64,000 nucleotides of DNA. Origin: Verrucomicrobiaceae bacterium. GTDB lineage: Bacteria > Verrucomicrobiota > Verrucomicrobiia > Verrucomicrobiales > Verrucomicrobiaceae. The position numbers and the translations under genes were made by a program. Location of the stretch: NCBI GenBank assembly GCA_027484445.1, contig JAIXSY010000045.1:35065-99064 (forward strand), given 5' to 3'. Below, one piece after another: positions 1 to 7,535 of the stretch. Under the pieces are notes generated by a model. That model ran no database searches and was not told the origin of the DNA. It saw only the letters and a program-made list of their open reading frames with translations. Within the stretch, counting starts at the first letter, position 1. Each line of letters opens with the position of its first letter.

Positions 1-2440
1 AATTCCGATGCTGAACGACTGCGGAAACTTTTGCCGTCCTGCTGCCAATGATCACTCGCCCATGTTTGCAGATGAACCACGGCAGAGGCGGGGGAAGTGG
101 TATCTTTGGATAACGATCAGGCGTCGTTGAATGACCAAACTCGATTGGTTGGACGAAATGGCTTCCGGGTAGCCACTTCAAGAATGACTCAGTGATTCTA
201 GCATTTGCTTCACCATCGAGTTTGGCAATCAGGGGCCATCCCTTGGGCATTTCAAGGCCCAACGGCTTCAGGTAATATCCCCGAGGCCGCGAGTCGCCCA
301 GTCTTCGGTATTCTGCCAGACATGCAGACAGCCATTCCTCAATAAGACCTTCGTATTCGTCCAGAAACTTATCACAAATGGTCGTGGCGATACCACTCGA
401 TGGGAAATCTGTGACGCTAATGCTTGAGAGCAGTTCCTCGTCACTACTGTGCATCTCCAAATCCACGAGCATGCGCTTGTTCTCGTCAATTGGATCATCT
501 TCTCGGACGATCCGGCCAGCGAGCAGAGCTTCGTCGGGAGGCACCCACTGGCCGTCACGGCGCTTTACTCGCACGTTTCCCTTGTTCTCATTCAGAACGC
601 GGTCGCGGACGTTCGTCGGCGCTGCCCGGAGCTTATTCCAAAGATCGCGCCACTCCTTGTCCGCTGTGCGGTGTGCTCGAATCGAGATCAACGTCTGCCG
701 TAGCAATAAAAGCCATTGCTGCTCGTCCAGGGCACGGACCTTCATCACTTCGGTGACGAGCCGCCTGCCTTCGGTGTCTTGCGACAGGAAGGACGCCACC
801 AGCGACAATCCAGGAGCATTCTCAGCGGATGGGGACAAGAATAACTGATCTGGGCGCATCAACTCGCCGCCCTCAGACGGAATGATTGCTAGTCGCGCCC
901 TGTCGGCATTCCATGTCTGCTGGTTCTGGCAGGCGTTGGAATATGCCCCGGCCAGATTCAGCACCTTTTTCGCGGTCAGTGCCTCTGCGGATCGAATTTC
1001 GGCAAACCATTCGGAGACATCTCGGCTGCGCAGGTTGGGGCGCTGATCTACCATTCCTTGCTGTGGCTTCAAACGCTCAGCCAGCGCTTTCAAGCGGCTA
1101 ATCCTGTCGCTGCTCAGATAGCATGACGGATTCACCATCTTCGCCCGTTGTTCATACGAAGCGAGGTCTGCCCACTCTGCTGCCAGTTCTGTCTTGTCGC
1201 CCGGATGCCGCCAGAGTTCAGAGCCGGTCCGAAGCTGGGCTTCTGCGGTAGCGTCCGGAATGATCGGTGTTTGAACCAGGGATTCCCAAATCGCTGTCAC
1301 GAGCGTCGCCGCGATCTCATCGTTTCTTTCGAGCTGGCGAGGAAAGTAATCCAAAGGACGCCCGGGATCATTCGATGAAGAAAGGCCTGGCAAATGCCCC
1401 GCAATCATTTTTGCGGCCTTGCGCATGAGACCAGTGTTCCAGTCGCCAGCGATCATCGCGTCGCGTGCTGAATCGACTTTCCAAGGTGCATTCAAGATGC
1501 CCGGGACGTGAGTTGCTGTTTCAGTCGGGAAGAAAGCCCAAAAGCGGCCAGCTTCATCACGCTTGCGGTCCAGAGGGATAGCCCAGGAAATGGGCACCTC
1601 TGCTCTTGCATGAATATCAGTGGCATCACTGATGGCGCTCAGGTCACTGATAGAAACGAGCTCCTCCTTTATTTGCCAACGCGTAGCTGATTCAGCATCG
1701 TGCAGGATGGCCTCTTGTTCTGAGCGCTCACATCTGAGCAGGCGTTCGCGGTTGATTCCATCATCCAGACGAAGCTCGATCGGCACTGGAAGGAAAAGCA
1801 GAAACTCAGTAGGAAATGAGGCGATTTTCTTGCGCAATTCCAACACCACGGATTCCTCCAATATCTCGGCACGAATCACCGTGGTGGCCCAGGGAAAAAG
1901 GCTCTCCACTTCGGCAGCTTCGTTTTCAGACATCGCCCAGGCAAGACGAAGGCCCGGTGCCTTATGCTCAGCAAATCCGTCTTGAAATCTTTGGCGAAGC
2001 TCCGACCGGCAGCGCTCAGGCTCGAAGGTAAAAGCCACCGTTCGACTGCACACATGAATTTTACCCCCAAGTTTCAACAATGACTTGAAGCCCAAGCCAA
2101 ATCTCCCAATCTGGTTCTGACGTTTGGAAGACCTGTGAGAGTCTAGAAGTGCCTCAATTCCATCACGGCTGATCGGTGCTCCCGTATTTGCCGCATAGAG
2201 ATAACGTCCTCGAAGCAGCAATAAAACCTGTGATGCCTCCGAGTGTCCATATTGGAAGGATTCGAGAATCGCATCGGCTCCATTCTGCACTAGCTCAAGC
2301 ACTTGGCGATACTCATATCCTCCGCCAACGACGGTCTGTTCTATGCCATAATGTTCCTGAATCCAGCGGGGGCATTCTTGATATGCGCGCAACGAGCTTT
2401 CTCGGGCCTCGTCGATCAGCGAATTGAGTTCTCGGGGCAT
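1..2440 (-). CDS. Large Hsp90/sacsin-type ATPase, 3' end beyond window
   Basis: The minus frame from an ATG at 2440 is open to base 1, so at least 813 residues are present and the C-terminus lies outside the window. Near residue 47 is VLELVQNGADA, the N-box of GHKL/Hsp90 ATP-binding folds (E, N and D for Mg-ATP), and near residue 97 GRFGLGFKSL, the glycine-rich lid motif. Around residues 260-290 a stretch with FFPTETATHVPGILNAPW matches the layout of sacsin-like Hsp90 domains. No histidine-kinase or MutL features are visible. It starts 23 bases after the RAMA-like gene, on the same strand as a MazEF-type pair, so the four genes may be one transcript. Similar proteins are often found in bacterial conflict islands, so a defence role is plausible but inferred. 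The ATPase fold is well supported; the substrate is unknown. Confidence 0.85.
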   Translation of the reverse strand, partial: MPRELNSLIDEARESSLRAYQECPRWIQEHYGIEQTVVGGGYEYRQVLELVQNGADAILESFQYGHSEASQVLLLLRGRYLYAANTGAPISRDGIEALLDSHRSSKRQNQIGRFGLGFKSLLKLGGKIHVCSRTVAFTFEPERCRSELRQRFQDGFAEHKAPGLRLAWAMSENEAAEVESLFPWATTVIRAEILEESVVLELRKKIASFPTEFLLFLPVPIELRLDDGINRERLLRCERSEQEAILHDAESATRWQIKEELVSISDLSAISDATDIHARAEVPISWAIPLDRKRDEAGRFWAFFPTETATHVPGILNAPWKVDSARDAMIAGDWNTGLMRKAAKMIAGHLPGLSSSNDPGRPLDYFPRQLERNDEIAATLVTAIWESLVQTPIIPDATAEAQLRTGSELWRHPGDKTELAAEWADLASYEQRAKMVNPSCYLSSDRISRLKALAERLKPQQGMVDQRPNLRSRDVSEWFAEIRSAEALTAKKVLNLAGAYSNACQNQQTWNADRARLAIIPSEGGELMRPDQLFLSPSAENAPGLSLVASFLSQDTEGRRLVTEVMKVRALDEQQWLLLLRQTLISIRAHRTADKEWRDLWNKLRAAPTNVRDRVLNENKGNVRVKRRDGQWVPPDEALLAGRIVREDDPIDENKRMLVDLEMHSSDEELLSSISVTDFPSSGIATTICDKFLDEYEGLIEEWLSACLAEYRRLGDSRPRGYYLKPLGLEMPKGWPLIAKLDGEANARITESFLKWLPGSHFVQPIEFGHSTTPDRYPKIPLPPPLPWFICKHGRVIIGSRTAKVSAVVQHRN

Positions 2441-2463
2441 AGTCTTCCTCTCCGTTGTGGGTG

Positions 2464-3132
2464 TTATCGGGATTCTCCATTCTCCTCCTCATACTGCTCA
2501 CGAATCTTTATCAATTGGGTGCGTGTCCCATCGTCGTTGATCCTCCGCCAGTGTTCCCAACCATTCTGCGGACGTCCGCTGATGTATTGTGCCGCAGATG
2601 AGAGTGATGGGAACGCCTTCCAGCCATCCTGCGTATTGGCTCGGATACGCCCGTCACTTTCCAGTCTGCCCTCATAAACGGCACTACGTTTCGACCACTG
2701 CAACTCAAGGCGGTCATTCGTGGACAAGTAACCGGCGTTCAGCAGATCAAGCGGCTCGACATCGTAGTATGCTCGCGGGCCGTTGTTGGCTGTGCGTGAA
2801 CGAATCTGATTCCGCAAAATGCGAGCTTTCTTGGCGAGTTCGCCCAGCCTGCCACACAGTTCTTCCAAAGTTGGCAGGAACTTGGTCGCGTCAGACGGCG
2901 CGGGGGCAGGAACATCTCGTGCAGCCAGCTCACTTTGCTTGTCCACCAGCTCAGCCGGTATCAACGCTACCCCGTGCGACTTCAATTGGTCAATCAAGCC
3001 CTCAATCCTGCGAAGTTCCTGCTTTTCCTGCGAAGAAAGGCCAGATGGCCGGTCTTCTGGAAGCGGAATCGCTTCCACTTCATTCAGCCAGTTGCGGATG
3101 GCTTCGATGTTTTCAATGAGTTTTGGGTCCAT
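2464..3132 (-). CDS. RAMA-domain-like coiled-coil protein
   Basis: A 222-residue protein starting at the ATG of MDPKLIENIE; an upstream in-frame extension to 3282 overlaps the toxin gene and looks non-coding. Residues 1-125 are charged and helical, probably coiled coil. The C-terminal ~90 residues, with DLLNAGYLS, then EGRLESDGRI, then SLSSAAQYISG and NGWEHWRRI, follow the layout of the RAMA domain (restriction enzyme and adenine methylase associated), thought to read modified DNA or act in conflict systems. It ends 23 bases before the sacsin-type ATPase and begins 35 bases after the MazF-like gene, suggesting a partner of the ATPase. The domain call is by pattern only and should be treated as moderate; the pairing is inference from spacing. 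Confidence 0.7.
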   Translation of the reverse strand: MDPKLIENIEAIRNWLNEVEAIPLPEDRPSGLSSQEKQELRRIEGLIDQLKSHGVALIPAELVDKQSELAARDVPAPAPSDATKFLPTLEELCGRLGELAKKARILRNQIRSRTANNGPRAYYDVEPLDLLNAGYLSTNDRLELQWSKRSAVYEGRLESDGRIRANTQDGWKAFPSLSSAAQYISGRPQNGWEHWRRINDDGTRTQLIKIREQYEEENGESR

Positions 3133-3167
3133 AAGATGCGATGGCAATTGCTGGCTATAGGTGGCGC

Positions 3168-3518
3168 TCACAGTCCCATCAGCACCCGCAGCCGGTCTTC
3201 CACCGCTACCATGGTGCCTGGCAACACACTGCCCCAGCGGGTGATGAGGCGGTCCTTGCTGATGGAGCGGACGGCTTCGCACAGAAGCGCGGAGGCGTTG
3301 GTGAGGCCGCCTTCGGGTGGCTGGACGTGGACATGGAAGGGGATGCTTCTCAGCGTGGAGGTGATGGGAATCACCACGACGAGATCGGCCCGACTTTGAT
3401 TGAAGGGGTCCACGGAGACGACGAGGACAGGTCGGTGGCCGGCCTGCTCATGGCCGCGAACGGGATTCAGGTCGGCGAGCCAAATGTCGCCTCTCGCGGG
3501 TGCCGGGCCGGAGGACAT
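3168..3518 (-). CDS. MazF/PemK-type endoribonuclease toxin
   Basis: A 116-residue protein with the MazF hallmarks: RGDIWLADLNPVRGHEQAGHRP at the N-terminus (the GD.W..dlnP..G.E....RP signature), then VLVVS, VVVIPITS and CEAVRSISKDRL. These beta-barrel toxins cut mRNA or other RNA in the cytoplasm and are held inactive by the antitoxin encoded just before them. The gene begins three bases after the antitoxin stop, typical of coupled toxin-antitoxin operons. Length and motifs are complete, so it is probably active. RNA specificity cannot be read from the sequence. The locus continues on the same strand into the RAMA-like and sacsin-ATPase genes. Confidence 0.92.
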   Translation of the reverse strand: MSSGPAPARGDIWLADLNPVRGHEQAGHRPVLVVSVDPFNQSRADLVVVIPITSTLRSIPFHVHVQPPEGGLTNASALLCEAVRSISKDRLITRWGSVLPGTMVAVEDRLRVLMGL

Positions 3519-3521
3519 GGA

Positions 3522-3773
3522 TCAGGGCGCGTAGGGTTGGAGGCCGTCGGCACTGGTGCCGTCGAGGTCGTTGATCTCCCTGCGGTAATCCCTGGCTGCA
3601 GCAGGGTCCGTGGCGAGGGTTTCGTAAGCGGCTGCGGCCTGCGCAAGAAAGCGGTGGCGACGATAAGTCTCCAACGCAGCATCGAGCACGTCCGTCATGC
3701 TGGTGTCGGCGTCGCGAGCGAGTTGAACGAGAAGTCTGCGGCCTGAATCTGAGATGCGAACGGTGGCTGGCAT
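3522..3773 (-). CDS. Ribbon-helix-helix antitoxin of the MazF-like toxin
   Basis: An 83-residue protein. The first 45 residues (MPATVRISDSGRRLLVQLAR, then SMTDVLDAALETYRRHRFL) look like a ribbon-helix-helix DNA-binding fold: a short beta strand, then two helices. The acidic tail (TDPAAARDYRREINDLDGT) resembles the toxin-binding tails of such antitoxins. It sits immediately before the MazF-like gene with three bases between, so it should bind the toxin and repress its own promoter, which must lie in 3774-3896. This is the usual organisation of type II modules. The family call rests on size, context and fold pattern, not on a diagnostic residue. Confidence 0.85.
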   Translation of the reverse strand: MPATVRISDSGRRLLVQLARDADTSMTDVLDAALETYRRHRFLAQAAAAYETLATDPAAARDYRREINDLDGTSADGLQPYAP

Positions 3774-3896
3774 AGTGCCAGTTTACATTCGTGCCTACAT
3801 TTGTGTCAACATGGAGTCTTTGAGAAGGTCACTTCCCCACCGCACCCATCAACAAGTCGCCGATGCGGGCGGCTGCTCGATCCTCGTCCGTCCATC

Positions 3897-4049
3897 TCAC
3901 CAAGCCCTGACGCGGACCTGGAAGAATCGGAGGGCATCTGTGCCGGTGCTGGTGAGGGTGATGGCGCGCTGCGCAGAGGCGGCGGGGAGGTAGAGGCGAC
4001 GGGGCATGGGGAATCCCAAGAACTTCAGTTGATGCCGTCGTCTGCCACA
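3897..4049 (-). pseudogene. Orphan C-terminus of an FFxVRV-type secreted protein
   Basis: Minus-strand reading gives PRRLYLPAASAQRAITLTS and ends RFFQVRVRAW followed by a stop. This closely matches the end of the 1249-residue protein at 10050-13799 (FFRVRVSAW), a C-terminal pattern common on Verrucomicrobiota secreted proteins. No body of such a protein precedes it: the upstream DNA is the glycosidase gene in another frame. It is best read as the remaining 3' tail of a deleted gene. The rest of the 3774-4054 gap shows nothing else recognisable and probably holds the promoter of the MazEF-type operon near 3774-3850. Confidence 0.55.
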
Positions 4050-4054
4050 CCTCT

Positions 4055-6256
4055 TCACTCCACCGCGATCTCCCACCAGACGGTCGGCGAATCGAGTTTC
4101 AGCAGCCAGTCGTCGCCGCTGCGGGTGAGCGGTTGGGCGGGGCTTTGTGGCTGGGCGGCGGAGGTCCAGGGGGTGGCTTTGACGATCGAGGTCGTGCGCA
4201 GGCCGCGCAGGACCAACTCGCCTTTGACCGGCACGATGGTGACGGGGCCTCGGCCCCATTCGGCGAGCGTTTGCAGGTCGTCCTGCCAGGTCTGTCCCGT
4301 GTTGGCACTGCGGCAGGTGGCGGTGAGAAGCAGACGTCGGCTTTGCGCCAGAGGAGCATCGTCGAGCGAAGTGAGCAGCAGGGAGACGTGCTCGTTTTCG
4401 AGGGAGTTCACGCGGAGATGCTGGGGCCGCGCGGTATCGCGCCAGATGTGCGCCTTCACAAAGCCGATGAGACCGCAGGTGCGTGGCGTATCGATCTTCA
4501 CCACGCCCGTGTTGAGATCGGCATGGCTCCAGGTGAGCTCGCCGGTGTCGCTCACGAGGCTGGCTGGACGGTCCCAAGGTCGGCGCGGCGTGCCGGGAAG
4601 ATCAAGCGGGCCCGTCGCTTCTGGCGTCGCCAAGGTGAAGCGCACGCTTTGCTTCAAGGGCGTGCTCAGATCGAAGCCGGGCTTGAAAAAAGGGCGCTCG
4701 GCCTTGTCGCGGAGCGTTTCGATCACTTCGTCGTCCGCATAGTGTCGCAGATGGGTGGTGGTGGCTTCGCGCACGTCACCGCGATGCCAGATCAAGGCGC
4801 ACGTGGCGAGCTGGGCGAGCTTCATCGGGTCGTTGCTGAGGTCGAACCAGCCGTTAGGCCGGATGCCTTCCGCCGGGTCCTGCAGCCGGCCTTTTTCCCA
4901 GTCGAACCAGGTGATGCCGTCCCAGCCCTGCAACAGCGCGTAGGTGGCGAGGATGGGATAGCCCTCGGTGGCGTAACGATGAGGAAAGGCGTGGTTCACC
5001 TCGCCAATGGTGAAGGGTCGGCCAAGAGCCGCGCTACGGGCGAACTGGGTGAAGGGCGAGTCGAGCGGCTGGTTCACGACGGGCGTGTTGTCCACTTTCG
5101 TGACCGTGCCGATGCTGGGATGCTGCCAGTAGCCGTGGCCATCGATCCAGTCGCCATGCGCCAGCGTCGTGCGCAGCGTGGCGTAGGGGCTCTTGGTGTC
5201 GGCGTGATCGTTGGTCAGCGTGAGCAGCACGGGCGACCCGAGTTCCTCGCGGATGAGCTGGCGATAGCGGCGGAAGAACTCGCTTTCGAGGTGCGCGTAG
5301 AATGCCGCCTCGGCGTGGAAGCGATCGCGCTCCGCCTGGGCAAACTCGCCCGGGGTGAGGCGGAAACGGGCGGGCAACGCCGCAGGCTTGGCTGCTTCAA
5401 ACCGCACGCCGGTGGCCTGGCTCACGGCTTGGCGTTGCGACTCGCTGCCGTGCTTCTTGAGCCAGTCAAAGTAGAGGCCGTCCAGCTCGGTCGCGTAGCT
5501 GTCGGGAATGGGATTCCAGTAGCCGCTTTTCTTCTCAGTGTGGCCGTGCCGGAGACGGCCATCCATCCAGGCATCGACGAGCGAGTTTTCGTTCAGCAGC
5601 TCGATGCCGACGAGCGCCGGGTCCTCGGCCAAACTCAGCCCGGTGTAGGGATTCCGATGCGTGAGCCACTGCCGCGCCAGCTCGTGCTGGAGCTCGATGA
5701 GCCGTTCATTGAAATACGTGGCCGCCTTGCCGATGCCGAGGACGTCAGGGTCGCGCACGCCATCGCCCGCCTTGTAGGTGCGCATCACATTCAGCGTGAT
5801 GACCGAGCGGATGCCGCGCTTTTTGAGCTCTGCGAAGACGCACTCGAAGCGGTCGAGATTCTCCGCATCGAGGTGGCGGGTATCATCGCGCCGCTGGTCG
5901 ATCAGTGAGCGACCCCAGGAGGTGTCGAGATGGTGAAAGCGCACCAGATTGATGCCGAGCCGGGCCAGATCCTGCGCCAGCGCGGGTGCCTGCGCCTTGT
6001 CGGGAAAGCAGAGGTCGATGGCCGCATTCACGCCCCAGAAGCGGAGACGCTGCCCCGAGTCATCGGTGAAGTGACCGTCCCGCACCCGCACCGGCCCGTG
6101 CTTGCCCGCGGGAGCATCGAGGAAGCGCGAGAGGTCCAGGCGCCCCTGGGACGACTGCGGCCAGTCCATCGGAAACGGCACGGGCGGCGGCTCGGCGTGG
6201 GCGGTCATCAAGGCGATGCCGCCCGCAGCCAGCAGATGGAAAACACGCCCGCTCAT
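4055..6256 (-). CDS. Secreted clan-A glycoside hydrolase
   Basis: A 733-residue protein with a signal peptide (first ~21 residues, cleavage near AHA-EP). It has a (beta/alpha)8 cellulase-like layout: GINLVRFHHLD near residue 105, the probable acid/base Glu in IELLNENS near 221, and the probable nucleophile in TIGEVNHAF near 420, both at positions expected of clan GH-A retaining enzymes. The last ~200 residues form beta-rich accessory domains. The exact GH family and substrate are not clear. Its start overlaps the stop of the oxidoreductase gene by four bases (ATGA), so the two are co-translated, which suggests joint processing of a sugar polymer. Confidence 0.85.
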   Translation of the reverse strand: MSGRVFHLLAAGGIALMTAHAEPPPVPFPMDWPQSSQGRLDLSRFLDAPAGKHGPVRVRDGHFTDDSGQRLRFWGVNAAIDLCFPDKAQAPALAQDLARLGINLVRFHHLDTSWGRSLIDQRRDDTRHLDAENLDRFECVFAELKKRGIRSVITLNVMRTYKAGDGVRDPDVLGIGKAATYFNERLIELQHELARQWLTHRNPYTGLSLAEDPALVGIELLNENSLVDAWMDGRLRHGHTEKKSGYWNPIPDSYATELDGLYFDWLKKHGSESQRQAVSQATGVRFEAAKPAALPARFRLTPGEFAQAERDRFHAEAAFYAHLESEFFRRYRQLIREELGSPVLLTLTNDHADTKSPYATLRTTLAHGDWIDGHGYWQHPSIGTVTKVDNTPVVNQPLDSPFTQFARSAALGRPFTIGEVNHAFPHRYATEGYPILATYALLQGWDGITWFDWEKGRLQDPAEGIRPNGWFDLSNDPMKLAQLATCALIWHRGDVREATTTHLRHYADDEVIETLRDKAERPFFKPGFDLSTPLKQSVRFTLATPEATGPLDLPGTPRRPWDRPASLVSDTGELTWSHADLNTGVVKIDTPRTCGLIGFVKAHIWRDTARPQHLRVNSLENEHVSLLLTSLDDAPLAQSRRLLLTATCRSANTGQTWQDDLQTLAEWGRGPVTIVPVKGELVLRGLRTTSIVKATPWTSAAQPQSPAQPLTRSGDDWLLKLDSPTVWWEIAVE

Positions 6257-7416
6257 GCTTCGAGGTCCTTGGGAGTGACGACGGTGCTGCGGTCAACGGC
6301 CTCGCGCATGAGCAGGCAGGTCAGCACGGCTTCGCGGCCTTGTTTGGGGCCGGCGACGGCGGGGGTGCGCTCGCGCACGCTGCGGAGGAAGGCGGCGAAG
6401 GCGGCGGTGGTGTTGTCGCCCTTCATGTTGGCACCCACTTTGCGCGTCTCTTTGCCGGTGCTTTTGCGATAGGTGAGGTAGCCGGTGTTGAAATCAATGC
6501 CGCCTTGCTCGCCGATGAGCTGGGTGTATTCCCGGTCAATGCCGCCGGGGGCGATCCAGGAGTGGATGATGTTCACGATGAGGCCGCTCTCATACTCCAG
6601 CACGCCGCTGTAGTAGTCGTGCACGTTGCGGTCCGGCTGCTGATCGGTGAAGAAACCGCTGCGGCCCATGCCCATGGCGCGCTTGGGCGTGCTCTGGCTG
6701 GCCCAGTTCATGACGTCCCAGTTGTGCACGGCCTGCTCGACCATCCAGTCGCCGGAGCGCTCGCGTTTGCCGAACCAGTCGTAGAGCGGGCCCCAGGAGT
6801 TGGACCAGAGGATGCGGCCCTCGACGATGCGTCCGCATTCACCGCCGTGGATGAGCTCCATGGCCTCCAGGAACTTCGGATCGGAGCGGCGCTGAAAACC
6901 GATCTGCACGATGCGATCCGGCGCGGCGTCCGCGGCGGCGATGAGCTGGTCGCACTCCTTCAAGGTGAGGCACATGGGCTTCTCCGCGTAGAGATCCTTG
7001 CCCGCCTTCAGCACATCGAGGTAGCAGGCGAGGTGCAAATCCACCGGCAGGGCGCTGGTCACGGCCTGGAGATCCGGGTGGGTGAGCAGCTCTTTCCAAT
7101 CGGCTGTGCCAAAGGGCTTGGGCTGGCCTGCCTGGACCACCAGCTCCTGCGCGGCGGCGATGCGCTCGGGTTTTTCATCGCACACGGCCACGATGCGCAC
7201 ACCGGGCTGGGTGAGTAGCACTTTGAGGTGCGTGCTGCCCCGGTTGCCCACGCCGATGATGCCGATGTGGAGCTGCTGACTGGCGTTGTCTTGGCCGAAC
7301 AGAGGCCGGGTGATGGCATGACCCGCGACAAGGCCGCTGGCGGCAAGGAAACGACGACGAGAGGCGGTGGGGAGGGACGTGGAGGGGGAGTCGGATGCAG
7401 GGTTCATCATGGGCAT
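6253..7416 (-). CDS. Gfo/Idh/MocA-family oxidoreductase, Tat-exported
   Basis: A 387-residue NAD(P)-dependent oxidoreductase. The N-terminus carries a Tat signal (SRRRFLAASGLVAG) and the Rossmann motif follows as IGIIGVGNRGSTHL, with AEKPMCLTL carrying the usual EKP catalytic Lys. Such enzymes oxidise or epimerise sugars and inositols; exported versions are abundant in Verrucomicrobiota and Planctomycetota. The start is set at the ATG at 7416 because GGTGGAG lies nine bases before it; a GTG at 7431 is also in frame but lies within that ribosome-binding site, and an ATG at 7407 is possible. It is translationally coupled to the downstream glycosidase. The upstream 80 bases are a duplicated gene-end segment. 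Confidence 0.92.
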   Translation of the reverse strand: MPMMNPASDSPSTSLPTASRRRFLAASGLVAGHAITRPLFGQDNASQQLHIGIIGVGNRGSTHLKVLLTQPGVRIVAVCDEKPERIAAAQELVVQAGQPKPFGTADWKELLTHPDLQAVTSALPVDLHLACYLDVLKAGKDLYAEKPMCLTLKECDQLIAAADAAPDRIVQIGFQRRSDPKFLEAMELIHGGECGRIVEGRILWSNSWGPLYDWFGKRERSGDWMVEQAVHNWDVMNWASQSTPKRAMGMGRSGFFTDQQPDRNVHDYYSGVLEYESGLIVNIIHSWIAPGGIDREYTQLIGEQGGIDFNTGYLTYRKSTGKETRKVGANMKGDNTTAAFAAFLRSVRERTPAVAGPKQGREAVLTCLLMREAVDRSTVVTPKDLEA

Positions 7417-7430
7417 GAACGAAGGCTCCA

Positions 7431-7510
7431 CCTGAGGCGGGCATTTGCCGGGAAAATTCGGGCGCTGGGGAGAAGATTCACCCGGCCTTGACGCGGACGC
7501 AGACCGGGAG
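7431..7510. repeat. Copy 1 of an ~80-bp gene-end repeat
   Basis: This segment matches 10001-10080 along about 80 bases. Shared blocks include CCACCTGAGGCGGGCA at the left edge and TGACGCGGACGC near the right edge. In the copy at 10001 the right part is the last codons and stop of the 1249-residue protein and the left part is its 3' flank. Here the same codons are degenerate (a minus-strand reading FLPVCVRVKAG and stop) and belong to no gene. The left end supplies the ribosome-binding site of the oxidoreductase gene. It looks like a scar of gene duplication and deletion. Confidence 0.7.
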
Positions 7511-7535
7511 AAACCGCGGGAGAGCGGGAGTCGGT

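Noticed and set aside
268..2501. Several short open frames on both strands at the left edge
   Set aside because: A single minus-strand frame is open across the whole region from 2440 and carries GHKL motifs; the short frames are shadows.
4133..5908. 591-residue plus-strand open frame
   Set aside because: Antisense shadow of the clan-A glycosidase gene.
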